Shown here: positions 22,335 through 33,563 of the stretch, one piece after another
How positions within the stretch are numbered: the first letter of the stretch is position 1
Layout of the letters: every line of letters starts with the position of its first letter
Assembly: GCA_032622095.1 (NCBI GenBank)
Contig: CP136069.1
Coordinates: forward strand, 154,803,043 to 154,867,042
DNA: 64,000 nt
DNA from: Siphonodentalium dalli
Taxonomy: Eukaryota; Mollusca; Scaphopoda; Gadilida; Siphonodentaliidae
Reading direction: 5' to 3'
Made by a program: the position numbers and the translations under genes
Notes under the pieces: generated by a model
Told to the model about the DNA's origin: nothing
The model's input: only the letters and a program-made list of their open reading frames with translations
Database searches by the model: none

Positions 22335-22825
22335 AAACAACTTACCATTGGCACGTCTTCTTTACTAGAATATAATAGGTCGTACCAATGAGCCTACGAA
22401 AGGAGGCCATCCTGTCCAAAAACTTACCATTGGTACGTCTTCTCTTCTAGAATATAATAGGTCATACCAATGAGCCTACGAAAGGATGCCATCCTGTCCA
22501 AAAACTTACCATTGGTACATCCTCTATTCTAGAATATAATAGGTCGTGCCAATGAGACTATTAAAGGAGGCCATCCTGTCCAAAAACTTACCATTGGCAC
22601 GTCTTCTGTTCTAGAATATAATAGGTCGAACCAATGAGCCTACGAAAGGAGGCCATCCTGTCCAAAAACTTACCATTGGTACGTCCTCTATTCTAGAATA
22701 TAATAGGTCGTACTAATGAGACTATATATGAAATGAGGCCATCCTGTCCAAAAACTTACCATTGGCACGTCTTCTGTTCTAGAATATAATAGGTCGTGCC
22801 AATGAGCCTACGAAAGGAGGCTAGA
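22335..22825. repeat. Array of six ~82-bp hairpin units with splice-donor motif
   Basis: Each unit carries ACTTACCATTGG (GTAAGT donor on the minus strand), TCTAGAATATAATAGG, an inverted CCAATG arm and AGGCCATCCTGTCC. The CATTGGYACG and CGTRCCAATG arms form a hairpin in each unit. Unit B has eight copies at 60735-61385. It sits just upstream of the first recognised exon of the minus-strand gene. Confidence 0.8.
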
Positions 22826-22857
22826 ATTGTCCGATATAGACTTTCATAAAAGCAAGT

Positions 22858-23140
22858 TTTAAAGGTACTCAATCCGATCAGACGCTCCTAAATTACTATT
22901 TATTTGGCTTCGGGGGTAATAAATATTTAATTCGAGTCGAGGAACCCACCCATCAAAGCTCAGAGTAATCAGATAACGATTTTTAAAGTTTGTTATTTCT
23001 CGAGATCTGCAGTAATAAGTGACCCAGAAAGACGTTGTCAAACGGACGGTCTTGCGGATGAAGATAGTTAACTCTAAAATCAAGTGGTTATTATTACCAC
23101 TTGATTTTAGAGTTATCCATCTTCATCCGCAAGACCATTA
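22858..23140. mobile_element. Long-TIR MITE, family 1, one-armed copy
   Basis: Has the left arm (AAAGGTACTCAATCCGATCA to TTATTTCTCGAGAT). It then has an inverted centre around AAATCAAGTGGTTATTATTACC and GGATGAAGAT/ATCTTCATCC, and lacks the right arm. The orthologous copy at 61416-61690 has the same truncation. Confidence 0.7.
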
Positions 23141-23256
23141 CCCCGACAAATCAATTGAGGTGCTCTCTACATTTAATTCAGGTAAGATCATGTATGCTGA
23201 TCGTATAAAAATATAGACTTCACACTATTCCATGGATGAGATTTTAAACGACCCAC

Positions 23257-23336
23257 CATTGCAGCAAAACGATATTTATATTCCCGATCAAATTATACTG
23301 TTTCAACAATGATGAGTCCATAAACTTCACCGACAT
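23257..23336 (-). CDS. Candidate upstream exon, copy A (unassigned)
   Basis: An 80-nt open segment starting ATGTCGGTGAAG, followed by GTGGGT in A and GTGAGT in B (62623-62702). It would encode 26 codons beginning MSVKFMDSSLL. The only two differences between the copies are silent (AAA/AAG, TTG/CTG). It leaves in phase 2, which does not match the phase-1 entry of the next recognised exon. It is therefore either a separate exon with unseen partners or a chance open frame. Confidence 0.25.
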
Positions 23337-23354
23337 AACAATAGGATAAAGGTT

Positions 23355-23672
23355 TATTATATACTTGCCATGAATTATAAGGTTTTAACAGTGAGATATA
23401 AGTGATATCCCACTAGTGAGTGATATCAGCTTGAAATTTCTGATGTATTGACATTCATTGGGGGCATAGGCAAGTAACTAAAGTATATAATAAACAGAAT
23501 ATCCACACTTTTTTAGTGGATATGGGTTAAATCTCATTCGTGGTGACAAAACATTTGAATGTCCACTCGACACAGTGGCTAAATCCACTCGTGGAAATTC
23601 AATGTTTTGTCATCACTCATGAGATATAACCCATATCTACTGAAAAAGTGTGTATATCCTCTATGTATTCAA
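23355..23672. mobile_element. Palindrome-ended element, shorter copy of the 4550 family
   Basis: Clean insertion: unit B reads directly across at about 62718. The ends match the 4550-5065 element, and it retains the large palindrome with a GTGGCTAAATCCAC centre while lacking part of the interior. Confidence 0.8.
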
Positions 23673-23769
23673 GAATAACGAACGATAAAGTGTATCAAAA
23701 CAATAGGATGAAAAAGTGTTGACGCGTATAATCGCATCGTATCCCTTCGCCGCCTGATAGGTCAGTATA

Positions 23770-23912
23770 CAGTAATACCCAAAGTAATTGACCACTTAAC
23801 CACAGCAGAATTATGGGTAATTTTTCAGGATTTAGTCGGAAATATGGCTTGTTGCCATTCATCGGAAAGCTCTCGGCGGTCAATTACTTCGGGCATTACT
23901 GTACAAACAAAA
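23770..23912. mobile_element. CAGTAATGCCC-ended MITE
   Basis: Inverted ends TACAGTAATACCCAAAGTAA and TTACTTCGGGCATTACTGTA around ~75 bp including TTTAGTCGGAAATATGG. A fragment of the same family lies at 11023-11110. In unit B the same place holds a nearly perfect palindrome of the left arm (62827-62940). Confidence 0.7.
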
Positions 23913-24593
23913 TGCGGCTGTGGGATTTCAATAGCTAAATGATTGGCAGCGTATATATGCATGTGATCAAGGCCTGAATCTTCGCTTGAACCTATAGTTG
24001 ACCTCATGTACGGATAAAGCATTTGAACACGTCGGGGGTAATGCCTCTATAATATAAACCAGATTTTTTTTTCAATTTTGGAAACCTTATCTTTCAGTCA
24101 GATAAAATAACTTACACGTGCATGTACTTGTAGTGTATAAACGCGTGAGAATTGGGCACATTTTCATATCGGGCGGATCGTATGGGCGATCGCGGCAAAT
24201 GCCCAATCTCTATACCAGAGCCCATACACCAGTCATATACTTCCTTTCTGGCTGTGTCACAGGCTGTGTACTAGTCTATATTTTCTATATTTTGCGCGGG
24301 ATTTTCAAGCCAAAATGGCTTAAACGGTCGTCCCAAAGTAAAATTGTCTATGCATGCTTTGAGAACAATTCCCGTAATAAAAATGTATTGACATAATGGA
24401 GAATTAGAGCGATATAGACTGTCTTGTTGACGATTAGATCTCGTATGTTTGACTTGACTGATGTTTGCCATAATTATGTTTTATTGTCCATGTGCGTTTC
24501 GTTTGTGTTGATAAAATAATCGGAGAACCAAATAACACCGTTTCGCGATATATAGTTCTTTGGTTCCAGTAGGGCTTTCCGAACTTAAGGTAC
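23913..24593. other. Conserved end of unit A, possible 5' region of the gene
   Basis: Aligns well with 62941-63682. It contains a TATATA-like motif on the minus strand near 24550 and several short open frames that are not kept in both copies. Candidate upstream region of the gene, but I cannot place a promoter or first exon. Confidence 0.3.
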
Positions 24594-25857
24594 GAAATTT
24601 ACCCGAAATTTGCTCGATATTTTGAGTACTTACTTCCTATTCTGAATAAAAGAAATTTAGATAGAAACTTATCTTATTGTACTGAAAACCATCGATGAAA
24701 CATTCTGGGTACCCACATCCACCCCATGAAACTAACACCCCCCCCCCCCCCCCACCGGCCCAAACCAGCCAGCTGGGTTCCCCATCCATTCTTTGACACA
24801 CCAAATGTGGCAGATGACATCGACCCGTGTCGTCCAAAATGTGTCACTTTACACGGCTGACGCGCTTTCTATATGGACAAAATTGGTGACGCGGTTAGTG
24901 TGTCGCCTGACACGATTGGTCGACACGTTGGTTGTGTCCCATGACACGCCTACTGTGTCACATGGCACGCTTACTGTGTCATTTAACGCGCTTTCTGTGG
25001 ACAACTTTTCGTGTCGTTTGACAAGGTAAAGTTGTTCAGTGATGATAAGGGAACGTGTGCCTCTGTTCGCTTAGTATAAACGTATAAATATTAATATCGC
25101 GACAGTCGATCAAATGTGGGCAAAATGTCGCCTGTGGCAAAGGTCTTATATATCGAGTCATCAAGGGAGATAAACCCTGCGTGGAGTTTGACAAATGCCA
25201 TGGACTATACTTCGCAATGTGCATGGGTTGCATGGATAACAAATATATATTAACCAAACTTACGTGGTCCTGAGATCAAAATGGCGTCAGCGAAGGTAAT
25301 CGCGACGCCAATAATAAGAAAGGAGTATGTTAACATTCCTGCGTTCTTGTGGAGTAAAATGTACTACTGCCGCCAATGGTGTCAATACCTCGTGCAATCA
25401 GAATATATATAGTTTGAAGATCTGGAAGATAAGACTCAAAACAGCACACCACATATTAACCGCGTGGCCGATATCACACGTAAGTGCACGGTCATCGTTA
25501 CGGGTATAGAATTCTCGGTAGTTCATGTGACCACTTTTATAGTGCACTGTGACCCGGTGTTTCCCTGGTTAAGGCGGGATAATGCTCTGGGTTAGGGATG
25601 TACCTTGTCGACGAGAATGGGTTAGGACTGAAGCGTCGTTCTCTACGAAAACTGCCAGTTCAGACTAAAATTGTATGTCAAAATGTTTTTCTAGGTTTGG
25701 AGTATCAGAAACAAGTGGAATTTTACGGATAAATGTATGATAAGTGGCAGAAATTTGTCTTCGAAAGTAGCCTTTGGCATTCGCATACAGTACGCTTACA
25801 ATGCAAAACCCCATTTTACCCAAGCAAATAACTTAGTGACATGTGGCCATGTGTCCC
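24594..25857. other. Start of spacer, gene-free
   Basis: No gene supported. A poly-C run lies at about 24738-24753. At about 24835-25030 there are degenerate repeats of a GTGTC...GACACG motif, roughly 20-40 bp apart. Confidence 0.5.
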
Positions 25858-25862
25858 TATAT

Positions 25863-26411
25863 ACGGTGGATGGTTTAGGACATGGGATTTTTTTTTTTTT
25901 CGTGGCCACGAAATAACTAATTCGAGATAAAGGGTGTTGTAGGGTGGCCCGTAAAACAAATGAAGTAATCACCCCTTTCACCAACCCGACCCACCTAACC
26001 CGTGTTCCCCGTTCTCTCTGGGCTAGTTTATATCGGAGGTTCATATCCACATAGAGCCCGGGTCCCACACCATGATGGGGTTTATAGTAGCTTCTCTGCA
26101 ATCGTGAAAGTGTAACCAGTCGCCGTAAAGGTATCTGGATATATGCAAAGGTCAAACAGTTATTTCGTGGCCACGAATTAGTTATTTCGTGGCCACGAAT
26201 TAGTTATTTCGTGGCCACGAATTGGTATTTCGTGGCTACGAATTAGTTATTTCGTGGCCACGAATTAGTTATTTCGTGGCAACGAATTAGTTATTTCGTG
26301 GCCACGAGTTAGTATTTCGTGGCCACGAATCAGTTATTTCGTGGCCACGAATTAGTTATTTCGTGGCCACGAATTAAAAAATTCTAATGTCCTAAACCAG
26401 CCACCATACCC
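25863..26411. mobile_element. TIR element containing a GTGGCCAC palindrome array
   Basis: Inverted ends GGTGGATGGTTTAGGACAT and ATGTCCTAAACCAGCCACC, with CCCTATA-like sequence on both outer flanks as a possible target duplication. Next to the right end, about ten tandem 22-bp units (26158-26385) read GTGGCCACGAATTAGTTATT. One inverted copy lies at the left end (about 25898-25925). Each unit is itself centred on the 14-bp palindrome TTCGTGGCCACGAA. Confidence 0.75.
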
Positions 26412-26639
26412 TATACTATATATATTAGAAAATATTTAACGTTTCCCACATGGACTACCAATTCACCAAACCCACTAAACACGTGGTTTCGGAATCCATT
26501 ATATCGATGTATTTGCAACCTGCACAACGTTACAAAGGTCAATCTCGTATCACTACATGTACGGAACCCCATGCATTGTTGTTACAACTTTTGTCTCTTC
26601 GGTGCACGGCAGCTTGTCGTGATTTCTATTATTTCAAAT

Positions 26640-28095
26640 ATAACATTCGTTGTGTGGTTCCGTGACAGCTCAAAAGAACGTCTCCTCTCTGGCTTTTGTA
26701 CTTTTTCGCAAAATTGAAATGACAGCCATATTATGGGAGGTCATTTTGTATCTTAATATCCCTCTGATAGCTAGTTTGTTGAACATATGTGGTACCTTTG
26801 TGTGTAATGTTATAACATTTGAGATGAGGGATGTTGAGTTTTGTGTCTATTATTTCGCAAATTAAAAGATATGTTATATGACTAATGTAAAGAAATGAAT
26901 GTAATGAAACGCCATAATATATACCACTCGAGACGCTATTTGTCTTGTTTTCCTGTATTTGTTTTTCACGAAGTGTTAAAAATTTGAGTCATGACAAAGC
27001 TTATCTGATTTTTTGTTAATATACTTGACCGCCCTATTTTGGTCTCCGTCATCACGCAAACGCAAAAAATCGCCATTTATAATGGAAACATATATTCTAG
27101 ATAATACATTCCTATAAATAATACCATATGAGACGTTCTTTGTCCGTATATCGTATTAGTTGTTCACAAAGTGTTGACATTAAAATTAGCCTCCATGTTA
27201 AGTGTTGTCCGCCATAGTGGATGTGCTTTCACACGTTTTGTTTGTTTATCATATTCACCACAAATGAATACCAAAATTTATGCTTAATTCTTTTTGGCCT
27301 GGACTGCAATCCTCAGTAGCGCATTTATGTGGAAGTTTGTTATTGTAGGGGTGGTTAAGTTTTTGTCTATTACTTCATCAATTGATAATATGGATTATTG
27401 GTGAATCTAATGTTTGGTATGAATTGTTCTATTGTAGTCAGTACAATGATACACACTATACCACTGGGGACGTTCCATTTCTGTATATATCAGTTCACTA
27501 AGTTTTACAATTAAAATGTTCTGCCAAATTGAACGCCATCTTCGATTATGATTCTCAGTTAATAACGAATCTGGATGACAATTTTCACTTGTCAATTCGT
27601 ATGTGTATTCTACATTAAATAAACAAAACACTGAAAAGTAATGGGATCATTCGTGGTTCCAATCCCAGGCGATAACTTTATTTCCAATTTTATGACATTG
27701 GGCGGTGGGATAAATTGTTGCCTATTATTTTACCAATTGATAAGATGTATTGATCAAACTAATGTTTGATATGAAATGTTATTCTATCAGATCATTACAA
27801 TAATGAAAATTTTACCACTGGGGACGTTCCTTGTCTGGAGTTTTCGTATATGTCCATTCACTAAGTTCTAAAATTAAAACTGACCGCCATATTGGACGCC
27901 ATATTGAATTTTGCTACCTTTCTAATAGTGAATATGGATAGAAATTTTCATTTTACACTTACTATGTGTGCTCCATAATAAATAAAAGCAAATATTATGC
28001 ATTAATCTATCATTCTTGGATCCAATTCCCGGCGACGGCTATATTTCGTATTTTATGACATTGGGGAGGGTTAAGTTTGTGTCCATTTTTTCAAT
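26640..28095. repeat. Diverged tandem repeat, ~200-350 bp period
   Basis: Four or more related blocks, starting near 26922, 27121, 27455 and 27808. Each has TACCACTGGGGACGTTCC-like, TTCACTAAGT and ACCGCCATATTGG-like segments. The last two also share ATTTTATGACATTGGG. No coding frame runs through the blocks. An old satellite or repeated element. Confidence 0.55.
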
Positions 28096-28733
28096 ATATG
28101 TAGGGACAGGATAATACAGTTACCGCCAGGTAGCAAATATTCTACTCGTTCCAATCATATATGATATGATTGGGCTAGGTCCAGCGCTTTAGTTTTGTAT
28201 AGAGTTGACAGGCGACAGTTACTCTGAATCGTCATGAAATTTTGACGCAGAACGTTATATTCACTACCATGACGTCGCGAAATCGCAAACAAACCAGAAA
28301 AAAATAAGAACGTTCGGTTCTAGTATCGCCATATGCCACATAAGGACAAATATATCGTTCTGTTTACTGTAATTTGTTTATCTTTTAACCAATTGTCTAT
28401 TGCTGGTCAACCACCTAAAATAGGGTAATTGTTCAGTATATGGTACCTTCACAAATAGTCTTACCATACATAGCTGCCACCAATTGCGGCAATGCCAAGA
28501 ATTATTTTCGTAAACAATATATATTTATTTACCTTCCAGAAAAAGTTGAAGATAGTGGTAATTCGAAAACTAAGGCCCTTTTTTGGATTTAGCCGCTCCA
28601 CTATGTCATAGTCAGCGTGTCTTATAGCGTACACACACCACAACTCACAACCACCTCATATGGGACAAGGTCATACACTATCAGATCCATACACTGATAA
28701 GACGCCGTGTAGGTAACACCTATTCCCACATGA
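28096..28733. other. Gene-free stretch
   Basis: No repeat, RNA or exon signal that I can support. Confidence 0.4.
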
Positions 28734-28905
28734 AGTCGGTAGCCGAGTGGTATAGCGTACTCGTCACTCGTACTTGCGAACCGGGGATCGCAACCTGCAT
28801 GGTCAGGGTATTCTGACAAAAATACGAATTCATTCAGATCCCAAGTTTGTCAGGCTGACAAGTGTCATTCGAGATCACTGACTGATCCGAAATAAAAATG
28901 CCGGA
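28734..28905 (+). mobile_element. Probable tRNA-derived SINE
   Basis: The head GGTAGCCGAGTGGTATAGCG matches a pol III A box (TRGCNNAGYNGG). About 50 bp later GGATCGCAACC resembles a B box. The cloverleaf is too degenerate for a working tRNA. A tail region follows, ending before a poly-C run (28907-28918). Confidence 0.45.
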
Positions 28906-28919
28906 CCCCCCCCCCCCCA

Positions 28920-29299
28920 CCATTAATTAGAATATGTGTCCATGTATGTTGTGTATGGTGCAGTAAGTTGTCCTTTCCGGGTGCAAACATTAATGGCTGA
29001 CCCGGCGTGTACACACATCGATGTGTGCGCGTTAAATTTAAAGAACGGTACTAGGATCACCACAGGGTTACAAGAAAACCATAGTCAGAAATGGTGACAC
29101 CCTCAAGATATATTATTTGCCATATATACAATATAACAACTTTAATGTGGTGATTGTGAAAAATATGTATATAGGTAACGCCTGGGTCAGATATACTTGC
29201 CATATACACCATAGGAGGGCGTAATGCTGATCTAAGAATGACCTCAGGTAATGCACTCCTGATATGACCTCTCATAAAGGATTGATTAAAATACATGTA
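28920..29299. other. Gene-free stretch
   Basis: Nothing supportable apart from a short ACACATCGATGTGTG palindrome near 29014. Confidence 0.4.
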
Positions 29300-29820
29300 T
29301 GGTTCCATGAGGGTTAATTAAAATATGGTCACACCCAGAGAGGGTTAATTGAAATTTGGTCCGATGAGGGTAAATTAAAATATGGTCACATCACGGTTAA
29401 ATAAAATATGGTCCGATGAGGGTTAATTAATATATCGTCCAATGAGGGTTAATAACAATTATGGTCCCATGATGGTTAATTAAAATTGTACCTTGACTGT
29501 TAATTAAAATACCGTCCCATGAGGGTTAATACAAATATGGACCCATGGGGGTTACTTTAAATATGGTCCCATTAAGGTCAATTAAAATATGGTAACGTTA
29601 CTTTATTAAAGAATAAATATATTGTCCCATTATGAGGGTTAATTAAAATTAAAATATGGTGTCATCAGTGTTGATTAAACTACGGTCCCACTGGGGTGAA
29701 ATACAATATAGTCCCATGAGGGTCAATTAAAATATGGTCCAATGAGGACTAATTATAATATGCCCCCTCCCCCATGAGTATCAATTAAAACATGGTCCCA
29801 TGAAGGGGGGGGTAATTTCT
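29300..29820. repeat. Degenerate minisatellite, ~25-30 bp
   Basis: About 18 irregular units of the form GGTCCCATGAGGGTTAATTA AAATAT. Many point changes and length variants indicate an old array. Confidence 0.75.
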
Positions 29821-30222
29821 GAACATTCTTCAATTCATATAGCATTCTGATGTATCCTCGGTATAGTGGTATACATAAATAAAAATGATGTTTAGAATTA
29901 GGCCATATTGTATGTTAATCAACCAATGTGAAGGGTTAGTGTTGGAACTTTTCTTAATAACATCTCTGTTCATAGCTCCGATATATTTCGCATACAAAGA
30001 AATGAAAAGTCAATATTTACAAACAGCATGAAGGAGTAACCATCCCAATTCATTTAGAATATAACATGCCGATATTTGTCGCATATAACTGATTGAAAAA
30101 GTTCACTAAACGATATTAAATAACATGTTAAACACCGATATAAACAAACACCTCGGATTCATGTTCGAATTAAAGTTCTTATACAATCGTCAAATCCCCG
30201 TGCAGTATAATATAACAATAAC
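29821..30222. other. Gene-free stretch
   Basis: AT-rich, no features supported. Confidence 0.4.
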
Positions 30223-30385
30223 ATGATTTTTGAGGGCATTATGGTTTCTTAACGGCCCGATAGGAATGATTAACAGCCAGAGGGCCTGAAGTCGAGGGCC
30301 GCTAATAGGCAGAGGGCTGTTAATCATTCCGGGAGGGCCGTTAAGAAACCATAATGCCCGAAAAATATCATGTTATTACTATTAT
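30223..30385. repeat. Long palindrome
   Basis: Outer arms GGGCATTATGGTTTCTTAAC and the inverse, continuing into inverted GATTAACAGCC/GGCTGTTAATC. The GC-richer centre is around GAGGGCCTGAAGTCGAGGGC. Arms are about 55 bp. Probably the palindromic end of another fold-back-type element. Confidence 0.7.
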
Positions 30386-31488
30386 TTCCACACACTATCA
30401 TTATGTAAGTGTCGTACCCCGGCAAGTTCAAATATTTCACAACATCTCTGAATTAACACAATTTAATCAAAATATAGAATAGTATTCAATATCATCAACA
30501 TTTGATCACAATACTTTAATTGTTCTATGGAGTTTCAGTCAATTCACTTCTCTACTCCATAATTGTAATTTATTGTGCACTGATGAACTGTAGCGCCAGC
30601 CATGAAATTTACTGGATTGAGACATTTTTTTAATTTACACAAATACGCATGGATCGTCTGGTTTGTTTGCAAACAATTATCACGTGATGAAAACAAAAAT
30701 CATGTGACCAAAATACATCGAAATTAGGCAAAATATCACCGGCATCTGAGACCAAATAACTCGCGTAATAATGCTTAAATTGAAATAATATATACCTGTG
30801 TTTACCTTAGGATACCATTTAGTTAGGTATGTGTTCTATGTAACACATGGCAATCGGGTATTTCTTCGTTAAAAAGCTTTATTAGAATAAAGAAATTCCG
30901 AAAAATTCATCGGCAGTTTGGTCACGTGACGTGTCGGGCCATCTCGTGCTAACGACAAGCATATCCCATTAGCACCCTAGGGCCATAATGAACTTACATA
31001 TTCACGTAATTTAGTTAGTGTTATGGGATTTTACCGCAGGATAAAACGTCATTAATATTCTAGAGAACGCCCTTATAGGTGGAAATAATAGTAGATAGCA
31101 TTCCGATTTATGTCACGTGAAAATAAACGAAAGATGATCAAATAACAATGCAACAAAGCAGGTTAAACATCAATAGAAACACATAACGCGCAGCGCGCTA
31201 ATGGTTAACGCGCCAATTCCCGTTAGAATTAATCGCGACTTGCATGCACTTCTTGACATCCGAATAACAATTGAAATTGAAATTCCCAACTACACCTTTT
31301 ACCGGACTCAGCGTCCGGGTCGCAGTTCGACTTTTAATCCGTCGCCAAAAATTCCCATTTCTATAAATAAAACTCCCATGCAGCGCCCGTAGGTACCAAG
31401 AATCTGTACATTATTATACGCCCGGAGCGCGAAATAAAGATATTCGGTCGAGGTAGCACCAGCACAAGTGCGTCTATAACCGGAAGGT
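30386..31488. other. Gene-free stretch
   Basis: No gene seen. Several ATCACGTGA-like and GTCACGTGAC motifs occur (30680-31120), too few to interpret. Confidence 0.4.
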
Positions 31489-32827
31489 TCCTGAAGTGAA
31501 ACATCTACAGATACAGATTCTATTAAACATCTACAGATACAGATTCTATTAAACATCTACATCTACAGATTATATTAAACATCTACAGATACAGATTCTA
31601 ATAAACATCTACAGATACAGATTCTATTAAACATCTACATATACAGATTCTATTAAACATCTACAGATACAGATTCTATTAAACATCTACAGATACAGAT
31701 TATATTAAACATCTACACGATACAGATTCTATTAAACATCTACAGATACATATTCTATTAAACATCTACAGATACACATTCTATTATACATCTACAGATA
31801 CAGATTCTATTAAACATCTACAGATTCAGATTCTATTAAACATCTACAGATACAGATTATATTAAACATCTACAGATACATATTCTATTAAACATCTACA
31901 GATACATATTCTATTAAACATCTACAGATACATATTCTATTAAACATCTACAGATACAGATTATATTAAACATATACAGATACAGATTCTATTAAACATC
32001 TACAGATACAGATTCTATTAAACATCTACAGATACAGATTCTATTAAACATCTACAGATACAGATTATATTAAACATCTACAGATACAGATTCTATTAAA
32101 CATCTACAGATACAGATTCTATTAAACATCTACAGATACAGATTCTATTAAACATCTACAGATACAGATTCTATTAAACATCTACAGATACAGATTCTAT
32201 TAAACATCTACAGATACAGATTATATTAAACATCTACAGATACATATTCTATTAAACATCTACAGATACAGATTATATTAAACATCTACAGATACAGATT
32301 CTATTAAACATTTACAGATACAGATTCTATTAAACATCTACAGATACAGATTCTATTAAACATCTACAGATACAGATTCTATTAAACATCTACAGATACA
32401 GATTCTATTAAACATCTACAGATACAGATTCTATTAAACATCTACAGATACAGATTCTATTAAACATCTACAGATACATATTCTATTAAACATCTACAGA
32501 TACAGATTCTATTAAACATCTACAGATACAGTTTATATTAAACATCTACAGATACAGATTCTATTAAACATCTACAGATACAGATTCTATTAAACATCTA
32601 CAGATACAGATTCTATTAAACATCTACAGATACAGATTCTATTAAACATCTACAGATACAGATTCTATTAAACATCTACAGATACATATTCTATTAAACA
32701 TCTACAGATACAGATTCTATTAAACATCTACAGATACAGATTCTATTAAACATCTACAGATACAGATTATATTAAACATCTACACGATACAGATTCTATT
32801 AAACATCTACAGATACAGATTCTATTA
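31489..32827. repeat. 26-bp minisatellite, ~51 copies
   Basis: Unit CAGATTCTATTAAACATCTA plus CAGATA, about 1.34 kb in all. Variants CAGATTATATT and CATATTCTATT recur, and a one-base-longer TACACGATACAG variant appears near both ends (about 31710 and 32780). Very low divergence indicates recent expansion or homogenisation. Confidence 0.9.
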
Positions 32828-33563
32828 AGTGTATGGTATCTTAAAGGCCCATTTATGTTTTCGAGAACCCGATTATTTTATTAGAGTGCCTTGATATACG
32901 GTTTTAATAACAATCTATGACATAATATATGATTAAATTATTATAATTCATCACCATTTGGAACGTGTTTGTTTCAGAAGGGGGTAATAGAAAAAAGCTC
33001 AAATCATAGAAACATTTCCCCCGTTTCGCTCCCAGCAATTGCCAGAATGCAACATAATTCAAACTAAGATATAGAGTTATTCCCCTTCCATTGAAAATAA
33101 TAGACTAATAGACTTTACAGTACAATTCAGATAAAACACGTCGGTACATCAACAAAAACAACATGTTCACAGTATACTACACCGTGGATAAGTTGATAAT
33201 GCAATGTTGTGGAGCTTCCTCTTTCAAATGGTATATAATATGGCATATGGTTTATATAATGTGATCTGTGGGGTTCGAAAATTAAGTGGGCCTTTAATAA
33301 TAAGTTCCAGAGGTATGTCATACCTGGGCTTAAAGTGGTATTGCGAGTCATTGTCGGTCGCAGACCATGCAGCATGAAAATTTGACTTGTCTAAGTGCTA
33401 TAGCTTTATTGCTATCAAATTGGTCACCATGGTGTCTATATATAGCATGGGTCACAACAGTAGTTACCGTTCATTCACATTATATTGCTGTGACCCTATG
33501 GGCAGCCGTTTGGTCGGAAAATATATAAGAAAATGCACTGGCTATAATGTCAATGTAAATATT
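32828..33563. other. Gene-free stretch
   Basis: No exon or repeat boundary supported. Confidence 0.4.

Larger units (their letters stand above)
5713..24593. repeat. Segmental duplication, unit A
   Basis: From the sequence TGGTTTGTTGAACTTG onward, this segment aligns collinearly with 41546-63682 in the same orientation, by eye at high identity outside insertions. The match ends near GTTCCAGTAGG at about 24570-24593. The unit carries one complete set of the eight exons described here. Inserted only in A, by comparison with B: about 6648-7348, 11846-12748, the LINE at 13440-15958, 16207-17273, 19062-19615, 20237-20545 and 23355-23672. Confidence 0.9.

Noticed and set aside
22335-22825. CRISPR-like array
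   Set aside because: Units are contiguous ~82-bp tandem repeats with no variable spacers, in a eukaryotic intron.
24118-24396. Plus-strand frame with FKPKWLKR shared with 63256-63465
   Set aside because: Similarity follows from the duplication. Start and upstream frame differ by indels, and there is no sign of selection on codons.
28734-28810. Functional tRNA gene
   Set aside because: The acceptor and anticodon stems do not pair well. Only box-like motifs remain.
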